Assembly (NCBI RefSeq): GCF_029601685.1
Contig: NZ_JARRIR010000002.1
Location: 62,001 to 126,000, forward strand
Reading direction: 5' to 3'
Length of the DNA: 64,000 nt
DNA from: Metarhizobium sp017305935
GTDB lineage: Bacteria; Pseudomonadota; Alphaproteobacteria; Rhizobiales; Rhizobiaceae
Below are positions 15,950 through 23,570 of the stretch, in pieces. How positions within the stretch are numbered: position 1 is the first letter of the stretch; the number at the start of each line of letters is the position of its first letter. A model generated the notes under the pieces. That model ran no database searches, was not told the DNA's origin, and saw only the letters and a list, made by a program, of their open reading frames with translations. Made by a program: the position numbers and the translations under genes.

Positions 15950-16491
15950 CTGACGACATCGAACCCTCTCAGGACGATATCGAGCGCTGGACGCGGAACC
16001 TCCTGAAACCGTCTGCCCCGGTCAGCGCGGCCTCGGTCGCCGAGCAACGGATGATCGCCAAGGTTCTAGGCTCCAAGACCAGCGCCGAGCAGTTCCTTCG
16101 CCACGAAGCGCGGCGGCCGGCTGCAAACCCAGGCCGCATCGACCTTCGCCAGCCGAAGACTTTCAAGCCAGCGAAGCCCGTCCTGCGCTTCGAATACTGG
16201 GAGCGGCATATCTCGGCTTTCCCGGAGTGGATCATCGAGCGATACGAAAACGGCAAGCTGGTGAAGAGCCATTCGGGTAACGACTGGCAGAAGCGGGATG
16301 AATTGCTGATCAGGCTTCAGGCTGGCGGCTTCACCTGCAAGCCCGTCACGGTAGCCGGTGTCGTGCCGGAGCCGATCAAGGGGCGGATGCGAGACAAGCC
16401 GCGAGCGAGCAGCCAGCGCAAGGCGATCCTTGGCCGCATCGGCGCGCTGTCTTCCGACGACCTGATCGACTATCCAGAGGACGAGATTTGA
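15946..16491 (+). CDS. Hypothetical phage protein (181 aa)
   Basis: The ATG at 15946 overlaps the stop of the replication gene; a second in-frame ATG 15 bp upstream is also possible. The product has an acidic head (MTDDIEPSQDDIERW), a central basic region, and a segment (PVLRFEYWERHISAFPEWIIERYENGKL) that looks globular. No family is recognised. Its position directly after the initiator suggests a replication accessory or early regulatory role, without further support. Confidence 0.55.
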   Translation: MTDDIEPSQDDIERWTRNLLKPSAPVSAASVAEQRMIAKVLGSKTSAEQFLRHEARRPAANPGRIDLRQPKTFKPAKPVLRFEYWERHISAFPEWIIERYENGKLVKSHSGNDWQKRDELLIRLQAGGFTCKPVTVAGVVPEPIKGRMRDKPRASSQRKAILGRIGALSSDDLIDYPEDEI

Positions 16492-16700
16492 TGGGCGACA
16501 ACAGCGAACGCATCATCTGGACACTCCCCGCCATCGGCAGGCGCATCGGCGTCGGAGCAGATTTTATCCGGGACACGATCGCAAAAATGCCGAACACGCC
16601 CATCAAGGACATCGGCGGCAGATACTATGTTTTTGAGAACGATCTCTTGGAATTTCTACGACTTAACCAGAGCGATCAAAAGGCTGGCGATACTGATTAA
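16491..16700 (+). CDS. Small helix-turn-helix DNA-binding protein (69 aa)
   Basis: The ATG at 16491 overlaps the previous stop. The product contains ERIIWTLPAIGRRIGVGADF followed by IRDTIAKMPNTPIKDIGGRYYVF, a MerR/AlpA-like winged helix. It could be a late-gene activator, since it is the last early gene before the head module. Its 3' end overlaps the 3' end of the opposing gene by 45 bp. Confidence 0.6.
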   Translation: MGDNSERIIWTLPAIGRRIGVGADFIRDTIAKMPNTPIKDIGGRYYVFENDLLEFLRLNQSDQKAGDTD

Positions 16701-17108
16701 TAAGGCGCCCGTAGAATAAAATGGTTTAAACCTAATTTCAATTTCAGTGTAAATTTCACGCCTTAGATACGTCTTACCAACATCCGTTAGAAAGAATTTT
16801 TCTAATTGGGGTGAGTAATACCAAAATTCATTCTCTTCGTACTTGGATTCCGGCTTCCTAGGCAAAGGAACCGCCCATCGGTATGCTCTGTCAGTTGCTT
16901 GGTTTGTCTCAATTTCGTCGATCCGGGATTGGACAAGGTCAAATTCATTTTTGAATTCATAGTAAGGCAACTTAAATTCGGAGCTTGATGTATCCGGAAA
17001 TTGCGTCGCAGGACCGCTCTGAAAATCGGATTCGAGCTTATCTAACTGATACTTCAGCTGAAGAGCTGTATACCTAGCGTCTCGCCAATCGAATATGCGT
17101 CTAAGCAA
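16656..17108 (-). CDS. Tail-anchored hypothetical protein (150 aa), candidate moron
   Basis: This gene runs against the phage operon and is clearly more AT-rich than its neighbours. The product starts MLRRIFDWRDARYTALQLKY and is a charged, mostly helical protein. It ends with one hydrophobic segment (ALLISIASLLIALVKS), suggesting a C-terminal membrane anchor with the bulk in the cytoplasm. No family is recognised. Opposite orientation, different composition and a position between early and late blocks are typical of morons, extra genes expressed from the prophage, sometimes for host protection. Confidence 0.6.
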   Translation of the reverse strand: MLRRIFDWRDARYTALQLKYQLDKLESDFQSGPATQFPDTSSSEFKLPYYEFKNEFDLVQSRIDEIETNQATDRAYRWAVPLPRKPESKYEENEFWYYSPQLEKFFLTDVGKTYLRREIYTEIEIRFKPFYSTGALLISIASLLIALVKS

Positions 17109-17187
17109 TGACGTAACCTCATAAAACCACGAAATCCGGGCTCAAACCACTACATGATTCGACTCAGTTCGGGCCATAAGCTTTTCC

Positions 17188-18414
17188 ATGAAGCTGTGGC
17201 CCTTTCGATCCGAAAAGAAAGCACTGACCGACGAGCAGATCCTCGACATGCTCGGCGGCGGCGTGACGACTGCATCGGGTGCGGCGGTCTCTGCGGAAAC
17301 GGCGTTGCGAACTCCGGCCGTTGCCGCTGCGGTTCGCACCATCTCCGAAGCTGCCGCCTCGCTCGGCATCAAGGTCGTGGAGATAAAAGACGGCAAGGAG
17401 ACCGCCGTCGAAAGCCATCCCGTCGCCGCGCTGTTGACCGGCGAGGCGAATGAATGGACCAGCGGTTTCGAGCTTATCCGCTCCGTCATGGTCGATGCCC
17501 TGACCCGCGATCAAGGCGGCCTTGCATGGGTCAATCGCACCGGCGATGGCCCGGTTGAAATCATCCGCTACCGCCCAGGCTTCATCAACGTCGATTATCC
17601 CGATGATAGCCTTCAGCCGCGATACCGCATTCGCGGGATTATTAAGCCGGCGCAAGACATCATCCATCTTCGCGGTACCTACGACAAAGCCCCGTTGACG
17701 CTATGCCGCGAAGCAATCGGCGTTGCCATCGTCATGGAGCAGCACGCGGCTCGCCTGTTCGGCAAGGGCGCTCGCCCTGGCGGTGTCGTGGAAGGCCCTG
17801 AAAAGCTCGGCGACGATGCGATCAAGAAAATGATTGCTGGCTGGAAGGCTTCGATGGAAGGCGCCGATAACTCCGGGAAAACGGGCTTTCTATGGGGTGG
17901 CGCAACGTGGAAGCAGATGACGCTCAACAGCGTTGATGCGCAATTCCAGCAGCTTCGGCTTTTCCAGCTTCAGGAGATTGCCCGCGCTTTCAACATACCC
18001 GCATCGCTGATCGGCGATCTTGCCCGCGCAACCTGGTCGAATAGCGCTGAGATGCAGCGTCAGTTCCTCCAGCTTTGCCTTGAGCCCTGGCTCCGATCCC
18101 TCGAAGGCGCTCTCCGCCGCGCGCTTTTCACAAAGGATGAGCGCCCGCGTTTCGCCATCCGCTTCGACCGTGACGACTTCACCAACGTAGACCTCGTGGC
18201 CCGCGCCACGGCGATCAACAGCCTCGTCTCCTCCCGTGTGATCAACCCGAATACAGGCCGCGATTGGCTCGACCTGCCGCCCTACGACGGCGGCAACGAG
18301 TACGCAAACCCGAACACGGGCGCCAGCCAGCCCAACACCCCGCCCACCGGCGCCGGCCACAATGGCGGCCCTCCTCTCGACGACAAGGAACCGACGAATG
18401 AAAACGACGCCTGA
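17188..18414 (+). CDS. HK97-family portal protein
   Basis: The 408-residue protein has the phage portal pattern: an N-terminal ETALRTPAVAAAVRTISEAAASLGI helix, the central clip/stem region (DIIHLRGTYDK, then MEQHAARLFGKGARPGGVVEGPEKL), and a C-terminal NIPASLIGDLARATWSNSAE segment followed by a Pro/Gly-rich tail. A dodecamer forms the DNA channel at one capsid vertex. It opens the late module, and its stop overlaps the next gene. Length is normal for the family. Confidence 0.95.
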   Translation: MKLWPFRSEKKALTDEQILDMLGGGVTTASGAAVSAETALRTPAVAAAVRTISEAAASLGIKVVEIKDGKETAVESHPVAALLTGEANEWTSGFELIRSVMVDALTRDQGGLAWVNRTGDGPVEIIRYRPGFINVDYPDDSLQPRYRIRGIIKPAQDIIHLRGTYDKAPLTLCREAIGVAIVMEQHAARLFGKGARPGGVVEGPEKLGDDAIKKMIAGWKASMEGADNSGKTGFLWGGATWKQMTLNSVDAQFQQLRLFQLQEIARAFNIPASLIGDLARATWSNSAEMQRQFLQLCLEPWLRSLEGALRRALFTKDERPRFAIRFDRDDFTNVDLVARATAINSLVSSRVINPNTGRDWLDLPPYDGGNEYANPNTGASQPNTPPTGAGHNGGPPLDDKEPTNENDA

Positions 18415-18814
18415 TGCTATCAAGCCGACTGCCAGCTTCGACCTCGCTGACATTCAGCAAGCCAACGATCGACAGAACCAGGGAGCTTGGTTCGACGTCT
18501 TGCACCCCGTCACATCCGAGAACACCGGAATGCGGGTGAAGATCGCCGGCCCGGACTCGGAACAGCATCGCCAAGCGCGCATCAAGCTCCAAAACAAACT
18601 TGCGAAATTCAAAGCAGGGTCCGTCACCGGCCGCGAAGAAGCGTCTATCGATTTTCTGGCGAATTGCATCCTCGACTGGGAAATCACCGAAAAAGGCCAG
18701 GCCCTTCCATTCAGCCATGCGAACGCCTGCCGCATCCTAAGCGCCGGAACCTGGATTCGCGCTCAAATCGATGCGTTTGCCGGCGACCGTTCCCCGTATT
18801 TCGAGGCGCACTGA
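18398..18814 (+). CDS. Hypothetical head-module protein (138 aa)
   Basis: The ATG at 18398 lies within the end of the portal gene, and its stop overlaps the protease start. The sequence includes FDVLHPVTSENTGMRVKIAG, an E/Q-rich helix with basic residues and CRILSAGTWIRAQIDAFAGD. Proteins of this size and position in other alphaproteobacterial phages are unannotated structural or assembly factors; some are called tail assembly chaperone-like, which I cannot confirm here. Coupling to portal and protease is the main clue. Confidence 0.6.
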   Translation: MKTTPDAIKPTASFDLADIQQANDRQNQGAWFDVLHPVTSENTGMRVKIAGPDSEQHRQARIKLQNKLAKFKAGSVTGREEASIDFLANCILDWEITEKGQALPFSHANACRILSAGTWIRAQIDAFAGDRSPYFEAH

Positions 18815-19317
18815 TGGAACACGTCTTCGTCGAGACAAAGATGATGCTGGACGATGCCGGGGCCATCTCGGGCATCGGCTGGAAATTCGGCGTTCCTGAC
18901 CGTATCGGCGACGACATCTTGCCGGGTGCCTTCAAGGGCGCTCGTTTGCCGGTCCCGATGCTCTTCGGCCATGACCTCAACGATCCGATCGGCACATGGG
19001 ACACCCTAACGGAAAAGTCGGATGGCCTTCACCTGTCTGGCCGCCTCCTTGTCGATGAGGTGCCTCGCGCCCGCGAAGTCCGCGCCCTAGTGAAGTCCGG
19101 CGCCGTAAAAGGCCTCTCTATCGGCTTCATCAGCAAGAGCGCGTCGAGCCGCGCCGGCGGTGGCCGCACCATCAAGTCTCTTGAGCTTTTGGAAGTCAGC
19201 CTTGTGACCATCGGATTGCATCCGGGCGCAAAGGTGACTTCCGCGAAATCGGCAGTAACGGCGCTCAATCTTGCCGCTGCCATCAACCGCGCAGCCGCGC
19301 ACATCGGAAGGAGCTGA
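18814..19317 (+). CDS. HK97-family prohead protease
   Basis: The 167-residue protein matches the herpesvirus-like serine protease fold used for capsid maturation: GIGWKFGVPDRIGDDILPGAFKG at the start, the catalytic His in PMLFGHDLNDPIGTWD, and the catalytic Ser in VKGLSIGFISKSAS. It cleaves the delta domain of the capsid precursor and itself inside the prohead. It overlaps the preceding gene by ATGA and precedes the capsid gene by one base. Confidence 0.94.
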   Translation: MEHVFVETKMMLDDAGAISGIGWKFGVPDRIGDDILPGAFKGARLPVPMLFGHDLNDPIGTWDTLTEKSDGLHLSGRLLVDEVPRAREVRALVKSGAVKGLSIGFISKSASSRAGGGRTIKSLELLEVSLVTIGLHPGAKVTSAKSAVTALNLAAAINRAAAHIGRS

Positions 19318-19318
19318 C

Positions 19319-20562
19319 ATGCTCAATGTCACTGAAAATGCGCTGCGTGGAAGCGTGGCAATCATTCGAAAAGGCGACGAGGACGATCCTGTGTCCATCG
19401 TCACCAAGAGCCTTGAGGATCTGACGAGGAGCGTTGACGAACGCCTGAAAAAGGTCGAAGGCGGCGCCGAAATCAAGGCGGCGCTTGATCGTATTGCCGA
19501 ACTGGAGAAGAAGGCCAACCGCCCGAACCCCGGTAAGAACGACACCGACGAACAGCGCGATATCGAAAAAAGGCGCTGGCCTCGCTTCTGCGTTCTGGCA
19601 ACTCTAGCGCAATCGCCGATGCTGGCGGCACCTTCGAAGCCAAGTCTGCAGCGTCGAGCGATAATGACCCTTCGGGCGGATGGTTTGTTCTCCCGACCGT
19701 GGACCTGTCGATCCGAATGCTACTAACCGACCTTTCGGTTCTGCGCAGCTTGGCTGAAGTCGTCAGTATTTCCACAGACCGATATGAACGCTTCTACTCG
19801 ATGGGCAAGCGCGGGGCGCAGTGGGTTTCCGAGCGCGATGAGCGTCCACAGGACACGCCTCGTCCAGAATTGATCAAGCACAGCTATCCCGTTCAGGAGA
19901 TTTATGCTGCCCCGCCCGCCACTCGGCACCTGCTCGACGATGCTGCAACCGACATTGCTTCATGGCTGATCAGAAATGCCGTCCACGATTTCGACGAGAC
20001 CGAAGGCGAGGCCTTCTGGACCGGCGATGGTGTCGAGGGCAAGCCGCGTGGTCTTCTCAGCTACGGCACGGCGCCGGAGAAGGACTTCACCCGTGCATGG
20101 GGCAAGCATCAGTATATCCCGGCTGGCCACGCATCCGCGCCGACGGATGATCAGCTTACGACTTCGCTGATCAAACTCGTCGCAGCGCTGCGCCGTCCCT
20201 ATAAAGGCAACGCGCGGTTCATCATGAACAGCAACACCGCCGTGCGTATCCGCACGATCAAGGATGGCGACGGCCGCTTCCTGTGGGCACCGACCGGCAA
20301 CCTGATCGACGGCGTCGAGCATCCGCTCCTCGGTTATCGCGTCGAGATCGACGAGAACATGCCCGACATCGGCGCCGGCACGACGCCCATTGCCTTCGGC
20401 GACTTCCGTCAGGGCTATGTGATCGTTGACCGCCAGGGCGTGCGCATCAACCGCGACGAACTCACCCAGAAAGGCAAGGTCGTATTCGACGTCTATAAGC
20501 GCGTCGGTGGCGGTGCCGGTGACTTCAACGCGATCAAGTTCCTCAAGATCGCTGCGAGCTAA
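19319..20562 (+). pseudogene. HK97-type major capsid protein gene with a -1 nt frameshift
   Basis: The ATG at 19319 (after GGAAGGAGC) opens the delta-domain part, with EDLTRSVDERLKKVEGGAEI and LDRIAELEKKANRP helices. At the six-A run 19566-19571 the coding continues in another frame, which reads KALASLLRSGNSSAIADAGG and then joins the capsid body (GWFVLPTVDLSIRMLLTDLS to AIKFLKIAAS). One extra A would restore a 414-residue protein of normal HK97 length. As written, the first frame stops at 19726. A start at 19699 would give only the body without its N-terminal arm. This may be a true mutation or a homopolymer sequencing error; a six-A run also allows some ribosomal slippage. Confidence 0.9.
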
Positions 20563-20573
20563 GGAGAAGCCAT

Positions 20574-20957
20574 ATGCGCAAGGGTCTCTATCACAACCTC
20601 AAGGCCATCCAGGCGATTAACTCTGCCTCGCAGGCAGCAGCCGCCGACGGCATTGAAATCGATCGCAAGGGCTCGCAGGGCCTCATGTTCATCGTCAGCA
20701 CGGGAGCCGTCACCGGTGCCGGCGACTTCGGCGTGAAGGTGCAGGAGAGCGATACCTCCGGCAGCGGCTATACCGACGTTGCTGCCGACGACGTGATCAG
20801 CGGCGTTCCAGCCACACTTGGCGCCACCGCTGCCTATCAGGTCGAATACATCGGCAAGCGCCGCTTCGTCCGCCTGTCGATTACCAAGGCCGGCGGCACG
20901 TCTATCCAGCTTGCCGCCATCGCTATCATTGGCCACGAACACATCAGGATGCCGTAA
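20574..20957 (+). CDS. Probable head decoration or fibre protein (127 aa)
   Basis: It sits directly after the capsid gene with its own ribosome site (AAGGAGAAG). The product is small and rich in Gly, Ala, Ser and Thr, with beta-strand patterns (GLMFIVSTGAVTGAGDFGVK, YQVEYIGKRRFVRLSITKAG). Small beta proteins in this place often decorate the capsid surface. It is too short and in the wrong place to be the tail tube protein. No specific family is claimed. Confidence 0.6.
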   Translation: MRKGLYHNLKAIQAINSASQAAAADGIEIDRKGSQGLMFIVSTGAVTGAGDFGVKVQESDTSGSGYTDVAADDVISGVPATLGATAAYQVEYIGKRRFVRLSITKAGGTSIQLAAIAIIGHEHIRMP

Positions 20958-20958
20958 A

Positions 20959-21186
20959 ATGAAACAGGCACAATTTGACATGCAGATGAGCGCATCTATG
21001 GCCGAAGGGACGGTTGCCGACGACATCGCTTCGCTTGCGTCTCTCGCAATCATGGTAACTCGCGATCCTGAAACGGGAGACCTCTCGCTCACCTTCCGCT
21101 TCGATGCGAAGGATGAAGAAGGCCGTGACCGGTTTTCATCCATCTTGGAGGAGACCGTAACAAAGATGGCGATGGGCGTAGCCTGA
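20959..21186 (+). CDS. Hypothetical phage protein (75 aa)
   Basis: The ATG at 20959 follows the previous stop by one base, and the last base of its own stop is the first base of the next start. The product is acidic, begins MKQAQFDMQMSASMAEGTVA, and contains one beta hairpin-like segment (DLSLTFRFDAKDEEG). No family is recognised. Tight packing in the head operon supports its reality. Confidence 0.55.
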   Translation: MKQAQFDMQMSASMAEGTVADDIASLASLAIMVTRDPETGDLSLTFRFDAKDEEGRDRFSSILEETVTKMAMGVA

Positions 21187-21590
21187 TGCCGTTTCGCGCT
21201 CCTCGCATCTGCAAGTGTGGTGCTGTTGTGCCTTCCGGCATCACATGTGCTTGCCAGGAGCGTGACGCACGCGAGCGGAAGGCTCGCTTCGATAAGAAGC
21301 GTCCTTCCGCTCGCCAGCGTGGCTACACCAAGGAGTGGGAGCAGGCCTCCAAGGACTTCCTGCGCTTCTATCCATATTGCGAGCGCTGCAAGGCACCAGC
21401 CACCACCGTGCATCACAAGGTGCCGCACAAGGGCAACCAAACTGTCTTCTGGGACAAGTCGAACTGGATGCCGGTGTGCAAGCCCTGCCACGACGGACCT
21501 CTTCAGAGTGCCGAACGCAGGACCGGGGGGTGGTCTTCAACTTTCGACCCCTCAAGGGGACCGGCGGCGGGTCCATCGCGCAAGAGTTGA
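21186..21590 (+). CDS. HNH endonuclease of the head/packaging module
   Basis: The 134-residue protein has two N-terminal Cys pairs (CKCGAVVPSGITCAC), a basic linker with RGYTKEWEQ, and an HNH core: CERCKAPATTVHHKVPHKG, the Asn of KSNWMP, and VCKPCHD. In HK97-like phages an HNH protein works with the terminase to cut DNA during packaging. Here it lies between the capsid genes and the connectors, while the terminase genes lie some 1.5 kb further on. The last 25 residues are low complexity. Confidence 0.88.
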   Translation: MPFRAPRICKCGAVVPSGITCACQERDARERKARFDKKRPSARQRGYTKEWEQASKDFLRFYPYCERCKAPATTVHHKVPHKGNQTVFWDKSNWMPVCKPCHDGPLQSAERRTGGWSSTFDPSRGPAAGPSRKS

Positions 21591-21611
21591 CCGAATTGGG
21601 ATTTTTCAGAC

Positions 21612-21932
21612 ATGGCCATCGTGACGGTAGACGAACTGAAGCAGCAATTGAACCTGACCGACGACCTCGGTACGGGCGATGATGCGCTTCTCGGACGCAA
21701 GATCGCAGCCGCGCAGAACCATATCGAGCGCCTTCTCGGCTTCAAGATCGAGGCGACCTACGGCGGCGCCGGGCAGGACGAAATTCCGCCCGCACTCGTC
21801 GAAGCCGTCCTCCAGCTTGCATCGCATTGGTACGAAAACCGCGAGGCAACCCTTGTCGGCGTCAACGCTCAAGAGCTTCCGCTTGGTCTCTGGGACATCG
21901 TGAACGAATATCGGGAGTGGTCCTTTGGCTAA
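21612..21932 (+). CDS. Head-tail connector protein, gp6-like
   Basis: The 106-residue protein shows the adaptor pattern of HK97 gp6: MAIVTVDELKQQLNLTDDLG, then LLGRKIAAAQNHIERLLGF and PPALVEAVLQLASHWYENRE. Such proteins form a ring under the portal and join it to the head-completion proteins. It overlaps the next gene by 8 bp. Confidence 0.88.
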   Translation: MAIVTVDELKQQLNLTDDLGTGDDALLGRKIAAAQNHIERLLGFKIEATYGGAGQDEIPPALVEAVLQLASHWYENREATLVGVNAQELPLGLWDIVNEYREWSFG

Positions 21933-22356
21933 CGACGGCGGCCTTTCCCGAATCCAGAAGCGTTTGAATGCGATCCCGCGCAAGGTGCGTGAGGCCGCAA
22001 CTCAAGCCGCCGCAAAAGTCGCCGACGACATCGCCGACGATATGAGGCACTTCGCGCTGTCGTCGAAAGACACGGGCGCCTTGATCGAAAGCATCACCGT
22101 CACCGGCCCGGAGAAGAACACGCCTCCGTTTTCCCAGCCGGGCGGCGCTGCCGTCGTGCCGGAAGGAACGTATCGGATCACGGCCGGCGACGAAGAAGTG
22201 CGGTATGCGCATCTAGTCGAATACGGCCACAACGCGCCGGGCGGCGAGGCGCAGCCGTTCTTCTGGCCGGCGGTTCGAGCCAACAAAAAGCGCGCAACGT
22301 CCACGATGACGCGGGCGATCCGCAAGGCGATCAAAGACGATTGGGGGAAGAAATGA
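21925..22356 (+). CDS. HK97 gp10-family neck protein
   Basis: The 143-residue product probably starts at a TTG at 21925, inside the end of the connector gene. It has the basic N-terminal helix (IQKRLNAIPRKVREAATQAA), the strand region GALIESITVTGPE, and the conserved YAHLVEYGHNAPGGEAQPFF motif of gp10-type proteins. These join the head-completion complex and the tail. Confidence 0.9.
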   Translation: MANDGGLSRIQKRLNAIPRKVREAATQAAAKVADDIADDMRHFALSSKDTGALIESITVTGPEKNTPPFSQPGGAAVVPEGTYRITAGDEEVRYAHLVEYGHNAPGGEAQPFFWPAVRANKKRATSTMTRAIRKAIKDDWGKK

Positions 22357-22430
22357 CCCTCTTCCTCACGTTCGTCAGCGGCCTTTTTGTCGGTCTCGCG
22401 ATCCGAGGTTTGTGGGAGAGCGCCCGATGA
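22353..22430 (+). CDS. Tiny single-pass membrane peptide (25 aa)
   Basis: The ATG at 22353 and the TGA at 22428-22430 overlap the genes on both sides in the ATGA manner. The product is MTLFLTFVSGLFVGLAIRGL plus a short charged end, one hydrophobic helix. Its size makes the call uncertain, but the double coupling suggests that the gap between gp10-like and DUF3168-like genes is translated. Confidence 0.4.
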   Translation: MTLFLTFVSGLFVGLAIRGLWESAR

Positions 22431-22837
22431 CTCCGGAACTCGCCCTGCAGAAAGCTGTCCGCGCTAGACTTGTCGTCACTGGGGATATCCTCAGTGAGGT
22501 GCCAGCCTCCAGCATCCTCGACCGCAACGAGCGGCCGGCACCCGATCCGTCCATCATCATCGGCGAAGGCCAGAGCGTCGACGAGAACGACAGCATCAAG
22601 CGCCGTCTCACCCGCGTCTATATGGACCTGCATGTGTGGAAGAAAGAGCCTTCGACGACGGGCGTAAAGGCCATTGCCGGGGCGATCCGGGCCGCGATCC
22701 ATACTACGAAACTTCCGCAGTATGACGGCTACCACTTCGCTGACTGCTACGTCCGCACCATCCGGTTTCTCCGCGATCCCGACGGCGAGACTTCGCACGC
22801 CATTGTCACTCTTTCCGCAAAGGTGCAAGAGCTATGA
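22427..22837 (+). CDS. DUF3168-type tail completion protein
   Basis: The 136-residue protein starts MTPELALQKAVRARLVVTGD and contains DPSIIIGEGQ, a strand with RVYMDLHVWKKEPSTTGVKA, and IRFLRDPDGETSHAIVTLSA, the pattern of DUF3168 proteins that cap or terminate siphovirus tails. It overlaps the genes on both sides. It implies that the ancestor made a long non-contractile tail. Confidence 0.85.
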   Translation: MTPELALQKAVRARLVVTGDILSEVPASSILDRNERPAPDPSIIIGEGQSVDENDSIKRRLTRVYMDLHVWKKEPSTTGVKAIAGAIRAAIHTTKLPQYDGYHFADCYVRTIRFLRDPDGETSHAIVTLSAKVQEL

Positions 22838-23145
22838 GGAGTGGCAAACTCGACCGTACCATCACGATCCAGCGCAGCACCGACACCCCGGATGAATTCG
22901 GCACGCCGGCATTCACATGGACAGACCTCGCGACATTGCGTGCGCAGGTCGTCCAGTCGAGCACGGAAGAATTCATCGAGAACGGCGCGGAAGAGAAGAC
23001 CATCGTCATTTTCCGCACGCGGTTCCTGCCCGGCGTCACGGCCGCCGACCGCATTCACTATCTCGGCAGCGATTTCAACATCAAGGAACTGAAGGAAATC
23101 GGCCGACGCGAAGGTCTCGAAATCCGATGCGTGAGGTCCGTATGA
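22834..23145 (+). CDS. Phage head closure protein (SPP1 gp16-like)
   Basis: The 103-residue protein has the family pattern SGKLDRTITIQRSTDTPDEF, WTDLATLRAQV and a C-terminal RIHYLGSDFNIKELKEIGRR. Head closure proteins form the stopper that keeps DNA in the filled head and receive the tail. In most HK97-like genomes this gene precedes the gp10 and DUF3168 genes; here it follows them and is followed by the terminase pair. Confidence 0.88.
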   Translation: MRSGKLDRTITIQRSTDTPDEFGTPAFTWTDLATLRAQVVQSSTEEFIENGAEEKTIVIFRTRFLPGVTAADRIHYLGSDFNIKELKEIGRREGLEIRCVRSV

Positions 23146-23570
23146 AGGGGACCAAGCCGCAACTCGCCATGGACAGGGATGCGATCCGCAAGGCGCCGCC
23201 GGCACCGGCTTGGCTTTCGGAAGAAGCCAAGAAGGAATGGCGCCGCGTTATCCCGATCTTGGTCAGCCGCAAAATCCTCACAGTTGCGGATCTCGGGAGC
23301 CTCGAAAACTATTGCGTGGCAATCGGGCAGGTTCGCGAGATGGAGGAGCATCTTCAGCGGCACGGGCACGTCGTCGAACAGTTCAAGGACAAGGACGGCG
23401 AGATTTTCAGCCTCGGCATGAAGCGCAATCCTGCTGTCGGTATCCAGGCGGACGCCATGACGCGCGCGCGCCTGCTGGCGGCAGAGCTTGGCCTCACGCC
23501 CGTTTCTCGATCCAGGCCGGCAATCAGGGAGGACGAGGACGATGGCGACGACCCGCTCAACATTTCCTGA
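23142..23570 (+). CDS. P27-family terminase small subunit
   Basis: The 142-residue protein has the P27 pattern PAWLSEEAKKEWRRVIPILV, then LTVADLGSLENYCVAIGQVR, MKRNPAVGIQADAMTRARLL and AAELGLTPVSRSR. Terminase small subunits bind the packaging start site and recruit the large subunit. The gene overlaps the large subunit gene by 29 bp. Placing the terminase after the head-closure genes, not before the portal, is unusual. Confidence 0.92.
   Translation: MKGTKPQLAMDRDAIRKAPPAPAWLSEEAKKEWRRVIPILVSRKILTVADLGSLENYCVAIGQVREMEEHLQRHGHVVEQFKDKDGEIFSLGMKRNPAVGIQADAMTRARLLAAELGLTPVSRSRPAIREDEDDGDDPLNIS

Noticed and set aside
19559..19580. Programmed -1 frameshift in the capsid gene
   Set aside because: The A-AAA-AAG heptamer is in register with the downstream frame and not with the upstream frame, so the classical slippery arrangement is absent. 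A simple indel explains the data better.
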